DNA of 64,000 nt from CAKVOD01 sp964606505. Its GTDB lineage: Bacteria; Bacillota; Clostridia; Christensenellales; UBA1242. Position 1 is the first letter of the stretch; each line of letters opens with the position of its first letter. A program made the translations under genes and the position numbers. This document shows positions 53,122-61,992 of the stretch, piece after piece. Location: NCBI GenBank assembly GCA_964606505.1, contig CAZSGM010000001.1, positions 124,001-188,000 of the forward strand. Direction: 5' to 3'. Below the pieces are notes generated by a model, which was not told where the DNA came from, made no database searches, and saw only the letters and a program-made list of their open reading frames with translations.

Positions 53122-54723
53122 GTGGAAAAATCGCAAATTTCAAAGTTATTTAAGCTGCAGTTAGATAACAAGTACACGCTTTTTAAGCAAAAAGACTGGA
53201 AATCTGCGCTAAAGCAAGTGGGCAAGTACGCGGTACTTGTTGCGCTCATAACGCTCGCGCTGTATCTAATCTTGAACAAAATTGTTTTCTTACTTGCAAT
53301 AAACATTAACGCGCAACTGATTGCCGTCGTGATATTGTTTACACAAGCAGTTACCTTTTTCTTCGCGCTGGGGAACATAATTCGGACGATGTATCTGTCA
53401 AAAGATAACGAGCTGCTTATGGTTCTGCCAGTTACGTTTAACCAGCTGTTTATTTCAAAGACAATCCTTTTGTATGTATCAGAACTTATTTTCTCGATTA
53501 AGTTCGTGCTGCCCGTGTTTTTGACGCTCGGCATATTGGGCGGACTGCCAGTATTGTATTTTGCAATGATTGTGCTAGTCATCCCGATACTGCCGCTGCT
53601 GCCAATTGCGCTGGCGTGCTTAATTAGTATACCGACGATTTTTGTCGTCAAGTTCCTGAAAAAACACGTTATTTTGTCGATTTGTGTCGTGCTTGCGCTC
53701 GTGGCAACTATTTTTGTACTTTATATGTTGCTCGTCGGGCAGGTTTCGGGCGCGGTCAATATCGCAGAAAAACAAATCGAGACAGGCTTTCAAATCAATA
53801 ACTTCGTCGAAACATTCGGCGCAAGCCTGTTTGGGTACTACCAAATCGGGCAGAGTATGCTCGACATCAGCTGCATTTACTATCCGTTCTTGTACTGTGC
53901 CGTTGCGCTCGCGCTAATGTCGGCGTGCTTGTTGATTATCAAGCCATTTTATTACAAAATCGCAACAATCAGCAGTGAGCAGACTTCTGTTGCGAAAGAA
54001 AAGCACAAGCCGTTCAAAAAACGTTCTCCGTTTGTTGAGTTGCTTGTCAACGAAATTAGGTCGGTGTTCAGAAGCCCAAGTTACATATTCCAGTTTTTCC
54101 TGTTCCCGCTATTTATGCCGCTAATCGTGTTTACGTACGACAAACTGATTTTGTCAATCGCGGTTAACCAAGCGGGGCAAAATATGATTTTCGGCTCTCA
54201 TATGCTGATTTTAACAATTGTTGCGCTGATGAGTAACATCATTTCCTCAATCGCGTTGTCGAAAGAGGGAAGCGTATTTTACCTTGCCAAAACTTCGCCT
54301 ATACCGTTCCGCACGCAGGCGCTCGCTAAACTTGTTTTTAACGCAATCTTCACAGTCGGCGCAATACTTGTAACGACAGTGGTTTGCCTTATCTTCACCG
54401 ATTTACCTGTGTGGGTTGTGCTGGTTAGCAGCTTGACGGTTATTTTGCTTAGCCTCGGGCACATCTGCCATAGTTTCGATATGGACTTGCAGAGCCCTGT
54501 GCTTGACTGGTACGACAACTCAGAGATTTCGACAATCGGAAAGAGCACGACAAAGAGTATGATTTTTGCGCTTGTGTTCGGGTTTGCGATGTGTCTTGTT
54601 GTAACACTCTTAGGCACGGTGGGGATATTTGTTGCGCTCGGGATAGCGGTTGTTTACCTTGTGTCGAGACTGCATTTACTTGACGTGAGACTTGATTACT
54701 ACTACGATAAAATGGAGATTTAG
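53122..54723 (+). CDS. ABC transporter permease
   Basis: A 533-residue integral membrane protein starting at GTG 53122, with aggaga inside the end of the preceding gene. About 11-12 hydrophobic helices are visible, in two bundles separated by a cytoplasmic loop (KEKHKPFKKRSPFVELLVN) near residue 300, as in the large Gram-positive ABC-2-like permeases. It works with the ATPase at 52404. No motif defines the substrate. Confidence 0.88.
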   Translation: MEKSQISKLFKLQLDNKYTLFKQKDWKSALKQVGKYAVLVALITLALYLILNKIVFLLAININAQLIAVVILFTQAVTFFFALGNIIRTMYLSKDNELLMVLPVTFNQLFISKTILLYVSELIFSIKFVLPVFLTLGILGGLPVLYFAMIVLVIPILPLLPIALACLISIPTIFVVKFLKKHVILSICVVLALVATIFVLYMLLVGQVSGAVNIAEKQIETGFQINNFVETFGASLFGYYQIGQSMLDISCIYYPFLYCAVALALMSACLLIIKPFYYKIATISSEQTSVAKEKHKPFKKRSPFVELLVNEIRSVFRSPSYIFQFFLFPLFMPLIVFTYDKLILSIAVNQAGQNMIFGSHMLILTIVALMSNIISSIALSKEGSVFYLAKTSPIPFRTQALAKLVFNAIFTVGAILVTTVVCLIFTDLPVWVVLVSSLTVILLSLGHICHSFDMDLQSPVLDWYDNSEISTIGKSTTKSMIFALVFGFAMCLVVTLLGTVGIFVALGIAVVYLVSRLHLLDVRLDYYYDKMEI

Positions 54724-54725
54724 AA

Positions 54726-55757
54726 ATGAAGAAAGTAATTGTTGCAATATTACTTGTCTTGCCGTTCCTGCTGATTTATTTCATCTCGTTTACTGGGCAG
54801 GTGCTGTCTAAGTACACGCACATTGCTGTCGAAAGAATAACAGTTTTGGACGAGGTCGGAAACGAACACGAAGAGGACGACATTATAAAAATCGGGCTTA
54901 ACGACACGCTCGACCTGAAGATTAAGGTTTACCCCGAACTTGCTAGCAATAAGGAGGTAAAAGTTGTTAACAGTAACCCCGAATTTTGCGAATACGACGA
55001 GGAAACAAGCGTCGTTACGGGCATTGAGTACGGGATAACAACTTTCTATATAACCTCGGTCGAGAAGCCGCAAATCGGGTTTCAAATCAAGGTGCAGGTT
55101 GCGCACGACAAACTTGAGGACTTCGACATTTACGCGTACGGAAAACCACTTGAGTTCACTCAATCGGGCGAAATGATTATAAGCACGCAAACGATTAAGT
55201 TGACCGTGGGCAAGAGCGTTGCGCTCTCGGCTAAGATTGTGCCGCAGACGACGCTTCCAATTTATCGCACGCTGCTTTGGATGAGCGGAGACAGGACGGT
55301 TGCGCAAGTTAACGCAAATGGTAAGGTAACCGCGATTGCTGAGGGTAGCACAACGATTGAGGTTAAGTCTCAAAAGATTAATGAGGACGACCTTGAAATT
55401 GTTAAGTACGTCAAGATAACCGTTGTTTCTGAGTCTGAGTTCTGTGGCGTAGGGTTTGACTACGATAAGTCGGTTTACGGCGACATTTACAAGGTTACGG
55501 ACGCCCAACTTGACGCAAATGGATACTTTGACTTGACGTCGATAACAAAGATTGGCGACGACGCTGCCGCTGACGGTGTTACGCAAGCCGATATTAAGTA
55601 CACAATCAACAGCGGAAGCCTTGCATATGTTGACGTTTCAAAAATTAATGAAGGAAAAATAAAATTCACTGAAGCCAACAAAATTGCAACTATCTCGGTA
55701 TATATAGTAGGCGAAACAGAGCCACGAGATTCAATTGCAATTAAATACACCCCCTAA
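54726..55757 (+). CDS. Membrane-anchored BIG2-domain protein
   Basis: A 343-residue protein beginning two bases after the permease stop. Residues 1-27 form a signal peptide or anchor (VIVAILLVLPFLLIYFISF). A first Ig-like beta domain is followed, at ~155-245, by a typical BIG2 domain: IKLTVGKSVALSAKIVP, DRTVAQVNANGKVTAIAEGS and TTIEVKS. The last ~100 residues are beta-rich and unassigned. Cotranscription with an ABC exporter suggests that it is an extracytoplasmic accessory or a product of that system. A strong terminator closes the operon. Confidence 0.85.
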   Translation: MKKVIVAILLVLPFLLIYFISFTGQVLSKYTHIAVERITVLDEVGNEHEEDDIIKIGLNDTLDLKIKVYPELASNKEVKVVNSNPEFCEYDEETSVVTGIEYGITTFYITSVEKPQIGFQIKVQVAHDKLEDFDIYAYGKPLEFTQSGEMIISTQTIKLTVGKSVALSAKIVPQTTLPIYRTLLWMSGDRTVAQVNANGKVTAIAEGSTTIEVKSQKINEDDLEIVKYVKITVVSESEFCGVGFDYDKSVYGDIYKVTDAQLDANGYFDLTSITKIGDDAAADGVTQADIKYTINSGSLAYVDVSKINEGKIKFTEANKIATISVYIVGETEPRDSIAIKYTP

Positions 55758-55772
55758 TAACTGAATACTCGT

Positions 55773-55806
55773 TACCTCCACAAGCCTGTGGAGGTAATTT
55801 TATTTT
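55773..55806 (+). terminator. Terminator of the ABC operon
   Basis: Perfect 11-bp stem ttacctccaca / tgtggaggtaa with loop agcc, then ttttatttt. Confidence 0.9.
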
Positions 55807-55897
55807 ATGGAAAACCGTATGCCAAGGCGCGTGCGGGAGTTTGGATTTGATTATTTGCAAAAAATTGCACATAATAGTATGTAGGGGGCGTAAACGG

Positions 55898-55926
55898 TTG
55901 CTTTGAATTGCAATTTATGGTAGAAT
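55898..55926 (+). promoter_or_regulatory. Promoter of lipoprotein 55960
   Basis: TTGCTT (55898-55903), 17 bp, TAGAAT (55921-55926). Confidence 0.6.
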
Positions 55927-55959
55927 TAGTTTATTAATGAAATTACAAAGGAGAGAATT

Positions 55960-58458
55960 ATGAATTTCACACTTAAGAGTGTTATGTGTGCGTTGTTGTT
56001 GACTGCGACATTGGGCTTCTGCTGCGTGTTTGCAGGTTGCGACAGCAAGAGTTTGAAAGTTTATCAAGAAGAAAACATTTCAGAAATCACACGTGGTAAC
56101 ACATTGGATATCTCGGTTGAAGCGAACGGCTTTAACGACGAGGACAAGTTTATTTTGAAAGTTGAGGGAGACGCAACAATCACTGACGATGGGAAGTTGA
56201 CCGCAAAAACCGACGCAGTTGTTGGTAGTGAAATTAAGGTTTGGGCTGAGGCAGGCGAAACTAAGAGTAACGTTTTGAAGATTACTGTTGTTGACCTTGT
56301 TCCTAGCAGCATTCGACTAAATACGGCTGTTGATAAGGTAAAAGTGGGTACTCAAGCAACAGTTAACCTTAGCGTTGCACTTGACCCTACTTATTCGACT
56401 GTTAGAAATTACGACCTTAACATAACAAAGATTGACGGGGCGGCACCAACTGACGCAAACCGCGATTGGGCTACAATTGACGGCGACAACTTTAAGTTGA
56501 GCGAGGACGCGCCTGTAGGCACAATATTTGAGATTACTGCTTCTATTGTTGGACACAGCGATGTAAAGGGTACGGCAACAATCACTGTAATTGCTACTGA
56601 CCCAGTTGATGAAATCCAAGCGTCCGATGTTACTATCGACACAGCTTCTGACGCAAACAAAACGGCTGAAGTTACCGCTTATTTTAACGATAGCCTTGTT
56701 GACACAACACTAGATATGTTTACTTATACAAGTGCAGATGAAAATGTTGCAACAGTCAACGCAAACGGGGTTATTACGCCTGTAGGGCACGGAACAACTA
56801 CAATTACTGTGGCTTCTGTGGATTCAGGGGTAAGTACTTCGTTTAATGTAAACGTTATTGTTCCACCTACAAGCATTGAATTGCAAAATGTTAGTCAAAA
56901 CATCAAGACTACAAACACAATGTCGTTTGGTAAGAGTGAAACTTTGACATTGAGTTTGAAAGGGACAAACGCAAACTTTGCTACTTGCGCAAATAATTAC
57001 ACATATTCATTCCAAATGCTCGATAGCGACGGGAACGCACTTACAACTCCAAGCAGTGAAATTGCTACTGCGACAGGAAACACTATTACATTTAAGCAAA
57101 CCGGGAAAGTAAAAGTTACTATTACTTCGGATTCAGCGCTTAACGGCGTTTCAACTACTGAAGCAACAAAAACAATTATCGTGAACGTAAACGATGGTGT
57201 TAACATTGACACAGTTGCTGAACTCAATGCTTATGCACAACAAACAGCTAATAAAGTTGCGAACATTCTTGGCAATATTAGTTTAACAGCAACAGAGAAC
57301 TTTGGACAATACAGCGACGGACAGTGGCAATCACTTGAATTTACTGGCGACAGACAAATTTTTGGTAACGGCTACACAATTAGTACAGAGCAGTTGCCTT
57401 TGGCTACTTCAGATAAAGGTGGTAGCGACTTTTTGAAGTTTAGTCCAACTAATTATTCTACACCATTTACTGTAGAAGTGCGCGACTTAATAATTACTGG
57501 TTGCGGCGGCGTTAATGGGGTTTATACTGGTGATCTTGACGCTTATGCGAACAATCCAGTTGTTTTGGAAAACGGGAAATATGCAAACACCTATAGACGT
57601 GGATTGAGAATTAATGCACCTGATTATGAAAATACAGACAGCTTGGCTACCAAGGGTTATGCAAAAGACTTGCTTATTAGCAACGTAACTGTTTCTGGGT
57701 TTGACGTTGGTATCAGAGCTGACCACGCTGTTGGAACTATGACAGATATTAATGTTTCAAACTGCTTTAGCAACGGGCTTGAACTTAGCCAAAACATTTT
57801 GACTTTAAACAATGTAACACTTGGGCAACTTGGTGCATTTGGTATTGAAATGACGCCTGACGATATGAAGAATATAGATACTACACCGAAAGGTACAGCA
57901 GGTGCAAACTACGACCAAACGCCAAAGTTGACACTCACAGGTACAATCAATAGTACTAACTACAATAATGGTTCATCTACACCATATATGGAAGGATTAT
58001 CAAGCCAATTAGGTGGTATGAGTATTCCAAATTTAATAGATGCAATTATCGCGGCAGGAATTGACCAAGTAACAGCGGGAATATCTGACGCTAGTGTTAA
58101 AGCAAATACTCAAGTTGCGCTTGCAGATGTTTTGAATTCTTGTTTAAAGAAGGACATTGAGGGGGAAGATTACATTAACTTCTACTTATTGATTTTTGTA
58201 AATAAGCAAAATATTAAAAATTACGACAAAGGGAACACAGAAGGTGTCTTTGCTGAATATGAGTCAAACGGGGAAGACAATATGATTAATGTAGCAAATA
58301 TACTTGCGGCACTTGCAAGTACACCTGGTTATCAAGATTACAAGAAGTATCAATACATTCAAATGGATTTGCCAACAGGGACAACTCTTGGCAACATAGG
58401 TCAAGTAGTACTTGTTAACCAAGCATATGACCCTAACTATGTTTCAACAAATGCTTAA
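55960..58458 (+). CDS. Large lipoprotein with BIG2 domains and beta-helix
   Basis: An 832-residue lipoprotein (ribosome binding site aaaggagaga). The signal peptide ends in the lipobox VFAGC, with Cys27 lipidated. Residues ~30-315 hold three to four BIG2-like beta domains (SIRLNTAVDKVKVGTQATV, ENVATVNANGVITPVGHGTT). Residues ~420-640 look like a right-handed beta-helix (VEVRDLIITGCGGVNG, DLLISNVTVSGFDVGIRA, LELSQNILTLNNVTLGQLG). The last ~190 residues are mixed and unassigned. Likely surface-exposed and carbohydrate- or wall-binding. It has its own promoter and terminator. Base composition and codon use match nearby surface genes. Confidence 0.85.
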   Translation: MNFTLKSVMCALLLTATLGFCCVFAGCDSKSLKVYQEENISEITRGNTLDISVEANGFNDEDKFILKVEGDATITDDGKLTAKTDAVVGSEIKVWAEAGETKSNVLKITVVDLVPSSIRLNTAVDKVKVGTQATVNLSVALDPTYSTVRNYDLNITKIDGAAPTDANRDWATIDGDNFKLSEDAPVGTIFEITASIVGHSDVKGTATITVIATDPVDEIQASDVTIDTASDANKTAEVTAYFNDSLVDTTLDMFTYTSADENVATVNANGVITPVGHGTTTITVASVDSGVSTSFNVNVIVPPTSIELQNVSQNIKTTNTMSFGKSETLTLSLKGTNANFATCANNYTYSFQMLDSDGNALTTPSSEIATATGNTITFKQTGKVKVTITSDSALNGVSTTEATKTIIVNVNDGVNIDTVAELNAYAQQTANKVANILGNISLTATENFGQYSDGQWQSLEFTGDRQIFGNGYTISTEQLPLATSDKGGSDFLKFSPTNYSTPFTVEVRDLIITGCGGVNGVYTGDLDAYANNPVVLENGKYANTYRRGLRINAPDYENTDSLATKGYAKDLLISNVTVSGFDVGIRADHAVGTMTDINVSNCFSNGLELSQNILTLNNVTLGQLGAFGIEMTPDDMKNIDTTPKGTAGANYDQTPKLTLTGTINSTNYNNGSSTPYMEGLSSQLGGMSIPNLIDAIIAAGIDQVTAGISDASVKANTQVALADVLNSCLKKDIEGEDYINFYLLIFVNKQNIKNYDKGNTEGVFAEYESNGEDNMINVANILAALASTPGYQDYKKYQYIQMDLPTGTTLGNIGQVVLVNQAYDPNYVSTNA

Positions 58459-58585
58459 TTTTTGAACCAATCAAAAGTACAAGGTTATTTACAATTAAGA
58501 AAATGCACTTATTGCAATGCTAACTTAATTTGATAATATTAGACTAATTTAATAATATTTAACTTAATTAAATATATTGAACAAA

Positions 58586-58617
58586 AGCCCTACTGGAGAA
58601 GTCCAGTAGGGCTTTTT
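58586..58617 (+). terminator. Terminator of lipoprotein 55960
   Basis: Perfect 12-bp stem agccctactgga / tccagtagggct, loop gaag, then T5. Confidence 0.93.
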
Positions 58618-58858
58618 GTTTTCAATTAACATCCCAATCAACGTTTAAATCAGTATCAAAATTAACATTTTAATATTGTTTTGTTATTGTAAATAGCTGG
58701 ATAAATAATAAAGACTACTTTGATTTTGCAACTTGTAGGAGAAATTAGTTAAACCTAATTTTAATTCGGCTCAAATGCGCTAGATTAAAATTAGTATCAA
58801 CCAAAATCGACATTGCATAGAGTAAACATAAAAACAGCAAAAGCGTATGTAACCAAAA

Positions 58859-58902
58859 AAAACTCAGTTTCATCCAAGATTTTGGATGAAACTGAGTTTT
58901 TT
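58859..58902 (-). terminator. Terminator after tRNA-Arg
   Basis: Perfect 17-bp stem AAAACTCAGTTTCATCC with its complement; T runs on both strands, positioned directly 3' of the tRNA. Confidence 0.92.
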
Positions 58903-58979
58903 TGGTGCGTCCTAAGAGATTCGAACTCCTGACCTTTGGTTCCGTAGACCAACGCTCTATCCAGCTGAGCTAAGAACGC
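58903..58979 (-). tRNA. tRNA-Arg (anticodon ACG)
   Basis: A 77-nt tRNA with encoded CCA. The acceptor stem is GCGTTCT / AGGACGC with discriminator A. The D arm has GCTCAGCTGGATAGAGC. The anticodon stem TTGGT / ACCAA encloses loop CTACGGA, anticodon ACG (read as ICG after deamination), decoding CGN arginine codons. The T arm has GGAGTTCGAATCTC. It is followed by a strong terminator and preceded by a hairpin leader and a consensus-like promoter. Confidence 0.96.
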
Positions 58980-58988
58980 ATAAAAAGG

Positions 58989-59041
58989 TGTACATGGAAG
59001 AGGGGGTTTTATTGGGGGGTAAACCAAATCTTCCATGTACA
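58989..59041 (-). other. Hairpin in the tRNA-Arg leader
   Basis: Perfect 13-bp arms tgtacatggaaga (58989-59001) and tcttccatgtaca (59029-59041). They lie between the tRNA promoter and the tRNA 5' end, so the primary transcript would start with this stem. Confidence 0.7.
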
Positions 59042-59046
59042 GGTAT

Positions 59047-59075
59047 ATTTTACAGCAAATGGATGTTTTTGTCAA
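59047..59075 (-). promoter_or_regulatory. Promoter of tRNA-Arg
   Basis: Minus-strand TTGACA (59075-59070), 17 bp, TAAAAT (59052-59047). Confidence 0.8.
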
Positions 59076-59207
59076 GTACTTTTTGAGTTTTTTATCAAAT
59101 ATAACCGCTTTTTTGTGTATTTGTCCCCGAAAAGCGCCGACAAGTTGGGGCGTGGGAGTTTGAGGCGGCTGTGAGGGTTGGTGCGAGTGGGAGAACGGGA
59201 GAGTGGG

Positions 59208-59720
59208 TTAGAGGAATTTACACAATAGGCAGGAGAGGACGACGCCGACGAGGGTGGCGAAAAGGGCGATAGGGATAGCTGCGCCGAGTTTTTTGACTTT
59301 GGTTTGCGAGAGGTAGATGGTTGCGATGTAAAAAACACTGTCGCTGCAGCCGATTATTGCGCTTGCGCACCGCGAAACATATGAGTCCGCGCCGTATTGC
59401 GTGTAGATGTTTTCGAGGATTGCCAAACTGCCGCTGCCGCTGAACGGGCGGATTAAAATGAGTTCGGAGAGTTCGGGCGGGATTTGCAGGAGGGAAAACA
59501 CGGGACTTAGAACTATCGACATTAGCGCGGTTAGGCCGCTTGCTTTCATTAGTTCGACGGCGACGAATATCGCGACTAGATACGGAAAAATCGAGACAAT
59601 CAGCTCGACGCTGCTGCGTGCGCCTGTTACGAAACAGTCATAACAATTGACGCGTTTACGCACGCCGTAAGCGAGCAAAAACACTATCAGTAGCGGAATA
59701 ATTAGTGCCGACATAACCAT
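59208..59720 (-). CDS. spmB: Spore maturation protein B
   Basis: A 170-residue membrane protein of the nucleoside-recognition (Gate) family, required with SpmA for proper core dehydration of spores in Bacillus and Clostridium. About four to five helices are visible (LIIPLLIVFLLAYGV, SIFPYLVAIFVAVELM, LGAAIPIALFATLVGVVLS). The family core LILIRPFSGSGSLAILENI and YGADSYVSRCASAIIGCSD are well conserved. Ribosome binding site ggaggg. It lies downstream of spmA on the same strand after an unusually long 391-base gap; the two normally touch. Confidence 0.92.
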   Translation of the reverse strand: MVMSALIIPLLIVFLLAYGVRKRVNCYDCFVTGARSSVELIVSIFPYLVAIFVAVELMKASGLTALMSIVLSPVFSLLQIPPELSELILIRPFSGSGSLAILENIYTQYGADSYVSRCASAIIGCSDSVFYIATIYLSQTKVKKLGAAIPIALFATLVGVVLSCLLCKFL

Positions 59721-60111
59721 TTTAGCCCTCCGCTTTCAAAATTTTCTGGTTGTTAGGGTTGTCCTCAATTTGTGCGGTTTTAGGTGGGACGCCTGTTGTG
59801 TTCCGCGCCGCTCTGAGTGCAGGAACTCCGCGCGCCGTTTTATTTGTTGATTTATTGTTATTTATTGTTTGGCGTGCTCACACTCGGAGGAGATAAGGTT
59901 ACCGCTTAACTTTATTTTTTTGCGAGTTCGCTTCTAGGTTGCGGCTGTAGGCGGGAGCGGGGTAAGTCCGCTTACCGCAGCATTTGTGAGTGTGTTTTGT
60001 CGTTTCTCGCAGATGTTTTGAGGGCTTTTACTTGCGACGTGTTGGGTGTGTGGGCGTGTATTGTGGCGTATTGAGTTGGACATTAGCGGAGGAGTTGGGT
60101 TTCCGCTTTTG
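59721..60111. other. Gap between spmA and spmB
   Basis: About 390 bases, GC-mixed, with no gene and no clear promoter or terminator. Such a gap is unusual within this gene pair. Confidence 0.45.
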
Positions 60112-60720
60112 TTAGTGCGGGGCGCGAGTTGCGGTTGTGGGGCGGCGGCAAGTGCGGGAGCGTTTGTTTTTGAGTGAGTAGTGGAGTTTGACGAGCAGGA
60201 TGCCGATGATGGTTGAGGCGACCGTTGCGATTAGGCTGGGGATGATGATGTCTGAGGCGGTTGCCGAGCCCGCGGTTACGCGCATACCGATAATTGTGGT
60301 CGGCAAAAGTTGGATGCTGGTGGCGTTGATAACCAAGAGCATAACCATTGCTGCGGTTGCCTTGTCGCTGCCGTCGGAGAGTTCCTGAAACGCCTTGATA
60401 CCTGTCGGCGTGGCGGCGTTCCCGACACCGAGCATATTGAACGACATATTGAGCGCGATGTACTGCTTGGCGCCGTTGTTGATTTTTCCAAATAAAACGT
60501 CGATGAGCGGGGAAAGGAGCGCGGAGATTTTTTCGGAAAGGCGAGTTTGCCTAACGATTTCTATCAGCCCGAGCCACACCGCGTACACGGCGAGCAGTTT
60601 TATCGACAGGTTGACCGCCGAACCGCCTGCGCTAATCATTGTCGTCAAAACCTTTTCAGGGTCGCTAAACATCAAAAAGCACAGCGACAAAACCATAATA
60701 ACCAGCCAAATCTTGTCCAT
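60112..60720 (-). CDS. spmA: Spore maturation protein A
   Basis: A 202-residue partner of SpmB, with the Gate-domain core LNMSFNMLGVGNAATPTGIK and LVINATSIQLLPTTIIGMR, and helices at both ends (IWLVIMVLSLCFLMF, LIATVASTIIGILLVKL). The C-terminal 25 residues are basic. Together with spmB it supports a sporulating lifestyle. The ribosome binding site is weak (taggg). Confidence 0.92.
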   Translation of the reverse strand: MDKIWLVIMVLSLCFLMFSDPEKVLTTMISAGGSAVNLSIKLLAVYAVWLGLIEIVRQTRLSEKISALLSPLIDVLFGKINNGAKQYIALNMSFNMLGVGNAATPTGIKAFQELSDGSDKATAAMVMLLVINATSIQLLPTTIIGMRVTAGSATASDIIIPSLIATVASTIIGILLVKLHYSLKNKRSRTCRRPTTATRAPH

Positions 60721-61245
60721 ACCCTATATTTTATGCCCCATCCCCCAACATTATGCGCCGCCTTACCCGTTTTCAACGCTATAACCCGCCACAATCGTCG
60801 GCAAGTCGCAGGATTATGAACCTCCGCAACTGGTTGGCAAATGTAACAGTGTGAACTGCCGCAACCATTTGCAAATTGCAACACTATGTGCCGCCGCAAT
60901 GGTTGGTAAATTGCAATAATATGCCTCGCCGAATTGTTTGTTGCCCTCAGCCGTTTGCCCTCTCCAACTGTTTGTAATCTACAATGGTTGCCATTTCCCG
61001 CCGCCGTGTCTTTTTCTCGCTTTCGCTTTTTACGTCGCCGCCAATGCTATGAGTTGCCCACCAGTTGGTAAATTACAACATTATTAGCTGCCGCAACTGG
61101 TGTTAATCCCCAGCCACCTCTTTAGCGTCCTGCCATTTTGCAAAATAGAAAAAAGATTGCGCAGAGTATCTACGAACAATCTTTGTATTTAATAAAAATT
61201 TAAAATGTGCAAAACCTATTGTAACTGTCGCAGAGCAGGTTGTAC
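60721..61245. other. Intergenic region with 35-bp degenerate tandem repeats
   Basis: No gene. The repeat block at 60786-60926 is listed separately, and related units (gttggtaaattacaacatta, gccgcaactggtgttaat) recur near 61070-61100. Confidence 0.5.
60786..60926. repeat. Four 35-bp degenerate tandem repeats
   Basis: Units at 60786-60820, 60821-60855, 60856-60890 and 60891-60926 share ccgccgcaac.ggttggcaaa.tgcaacacta.g. No unique spacers, so not a CRISPR array. Confidence 0.7.
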
Positions 61246-61992
61246 TTAAAAGTTATCAAAGCCCTCATAAGTTTTAAATGCGAGCAGGTACAGCGATTTT
61301 AATAAGTTTTTATCTTTTTGTTTTAATTCCTTCAAAACTGTGTCTTTTTCTCTTTTGTTTGCAATGGTTTGGTCAACCATTTTTGTAATCACCTGCGGCA
61401 AAACTTTGCACAAATTGGCAAAAGCGTTTTTTTCTCCAGTAACAATTTCATAAAATTTATCAATGGATATTTTTCTAATTCGATCGTTGCCCATTTTATT
61501 GCCATTTATTGTTCTTTCCCATTTGATATTTTGACTGTTTTTAGCGATAACCTCAACTAGTGCACATATGCAGTTGGGGTCTTTAAGTGCTTGATTTTGT
61601 AAATTCATATAGACGCTGTCCGCGCCGCCTTTGTTCATTGTGTTGTGCTTATTTTTTAATTCAACATAGTACTTGTTGCTTCCATTATCAAAAATAATGT
61701 CAAAGCCGTGTGTGGGAACGGAACAATTTTTTATGTATCTAAAAATGTTTTGATGAAAGTAACCGATTGCATTGGTGTTGGTTTTATCTCGCTGTCTAGC
61801 AATTTCTTCGTTTAGAATTGTTTTTAGTTTTTTATCGTAAACGATTGAATCGAAAGTAAGTTTTATTGGGTCGACGATATTATCGTTGAATTTTGCTAGG
61901 TCAATTTTTTTCAAAGTATCTCTGTATATGTCCAAAGTTTGCTTGATGTGGTTTTCTAAATCATCGTCATTAATGTAAGTTAAATATGCCAT
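61246..61992 (-). CDS. Eco47II/Sau96I-family restriction endonuclease
   Basis: A 248-residue type II restriction enzyme. Start at ATG 61992, overlapping the methyltransferase stop (TAATG) with agaggat upstream. The family pattern is clear: NIVDPIKLTFD, ARQRDKTNTNAIGYFHQNIF, and the catalytic segment KYYVELKNKHNTMNK, with Glu and Lys of the PD-(D/E)xK type. Known members cut GGNCC; the recognition site here is inferred. Translational coupling after the methyltransferase ensures protection is made first. Confidence 0.9.
   Translation of the reverse strand: MAYLTYINDDDLENHIKQTLDIYRDTLKKIDLAKFNDNIVDPIKLTFDSIVYDKKLKTILNEEIARQRDKTNTNAIGYFHQNIFRYIKNCSVPTHGFDIIFDNGSNKYYVELKNKHNTMNKGGADSVYMNLQNQALKDPNCICALVEVIAKNSQNIKWERTINGNKMGNDRIRKISIDKFYEIVTGEKNAFANLCKVLPQVITKMVDQTIANKREKDTVLKELKQKDKNLLKSLYLLAFKTYEGFDNF

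Larger units (their letters stand above)
58459..58902. other. Intergenic region between lipoprotein and tRNA
   Basis: Two strong terminators (58586, 58859) and otherwise AT-rich DNA with no gene. Confidence 0.5.

Noticed and set aside
60786..61100. Tandem 35-bp repeats considered as CRISPR
   Set aside because: Units are contiguous without spacers and degenerate.
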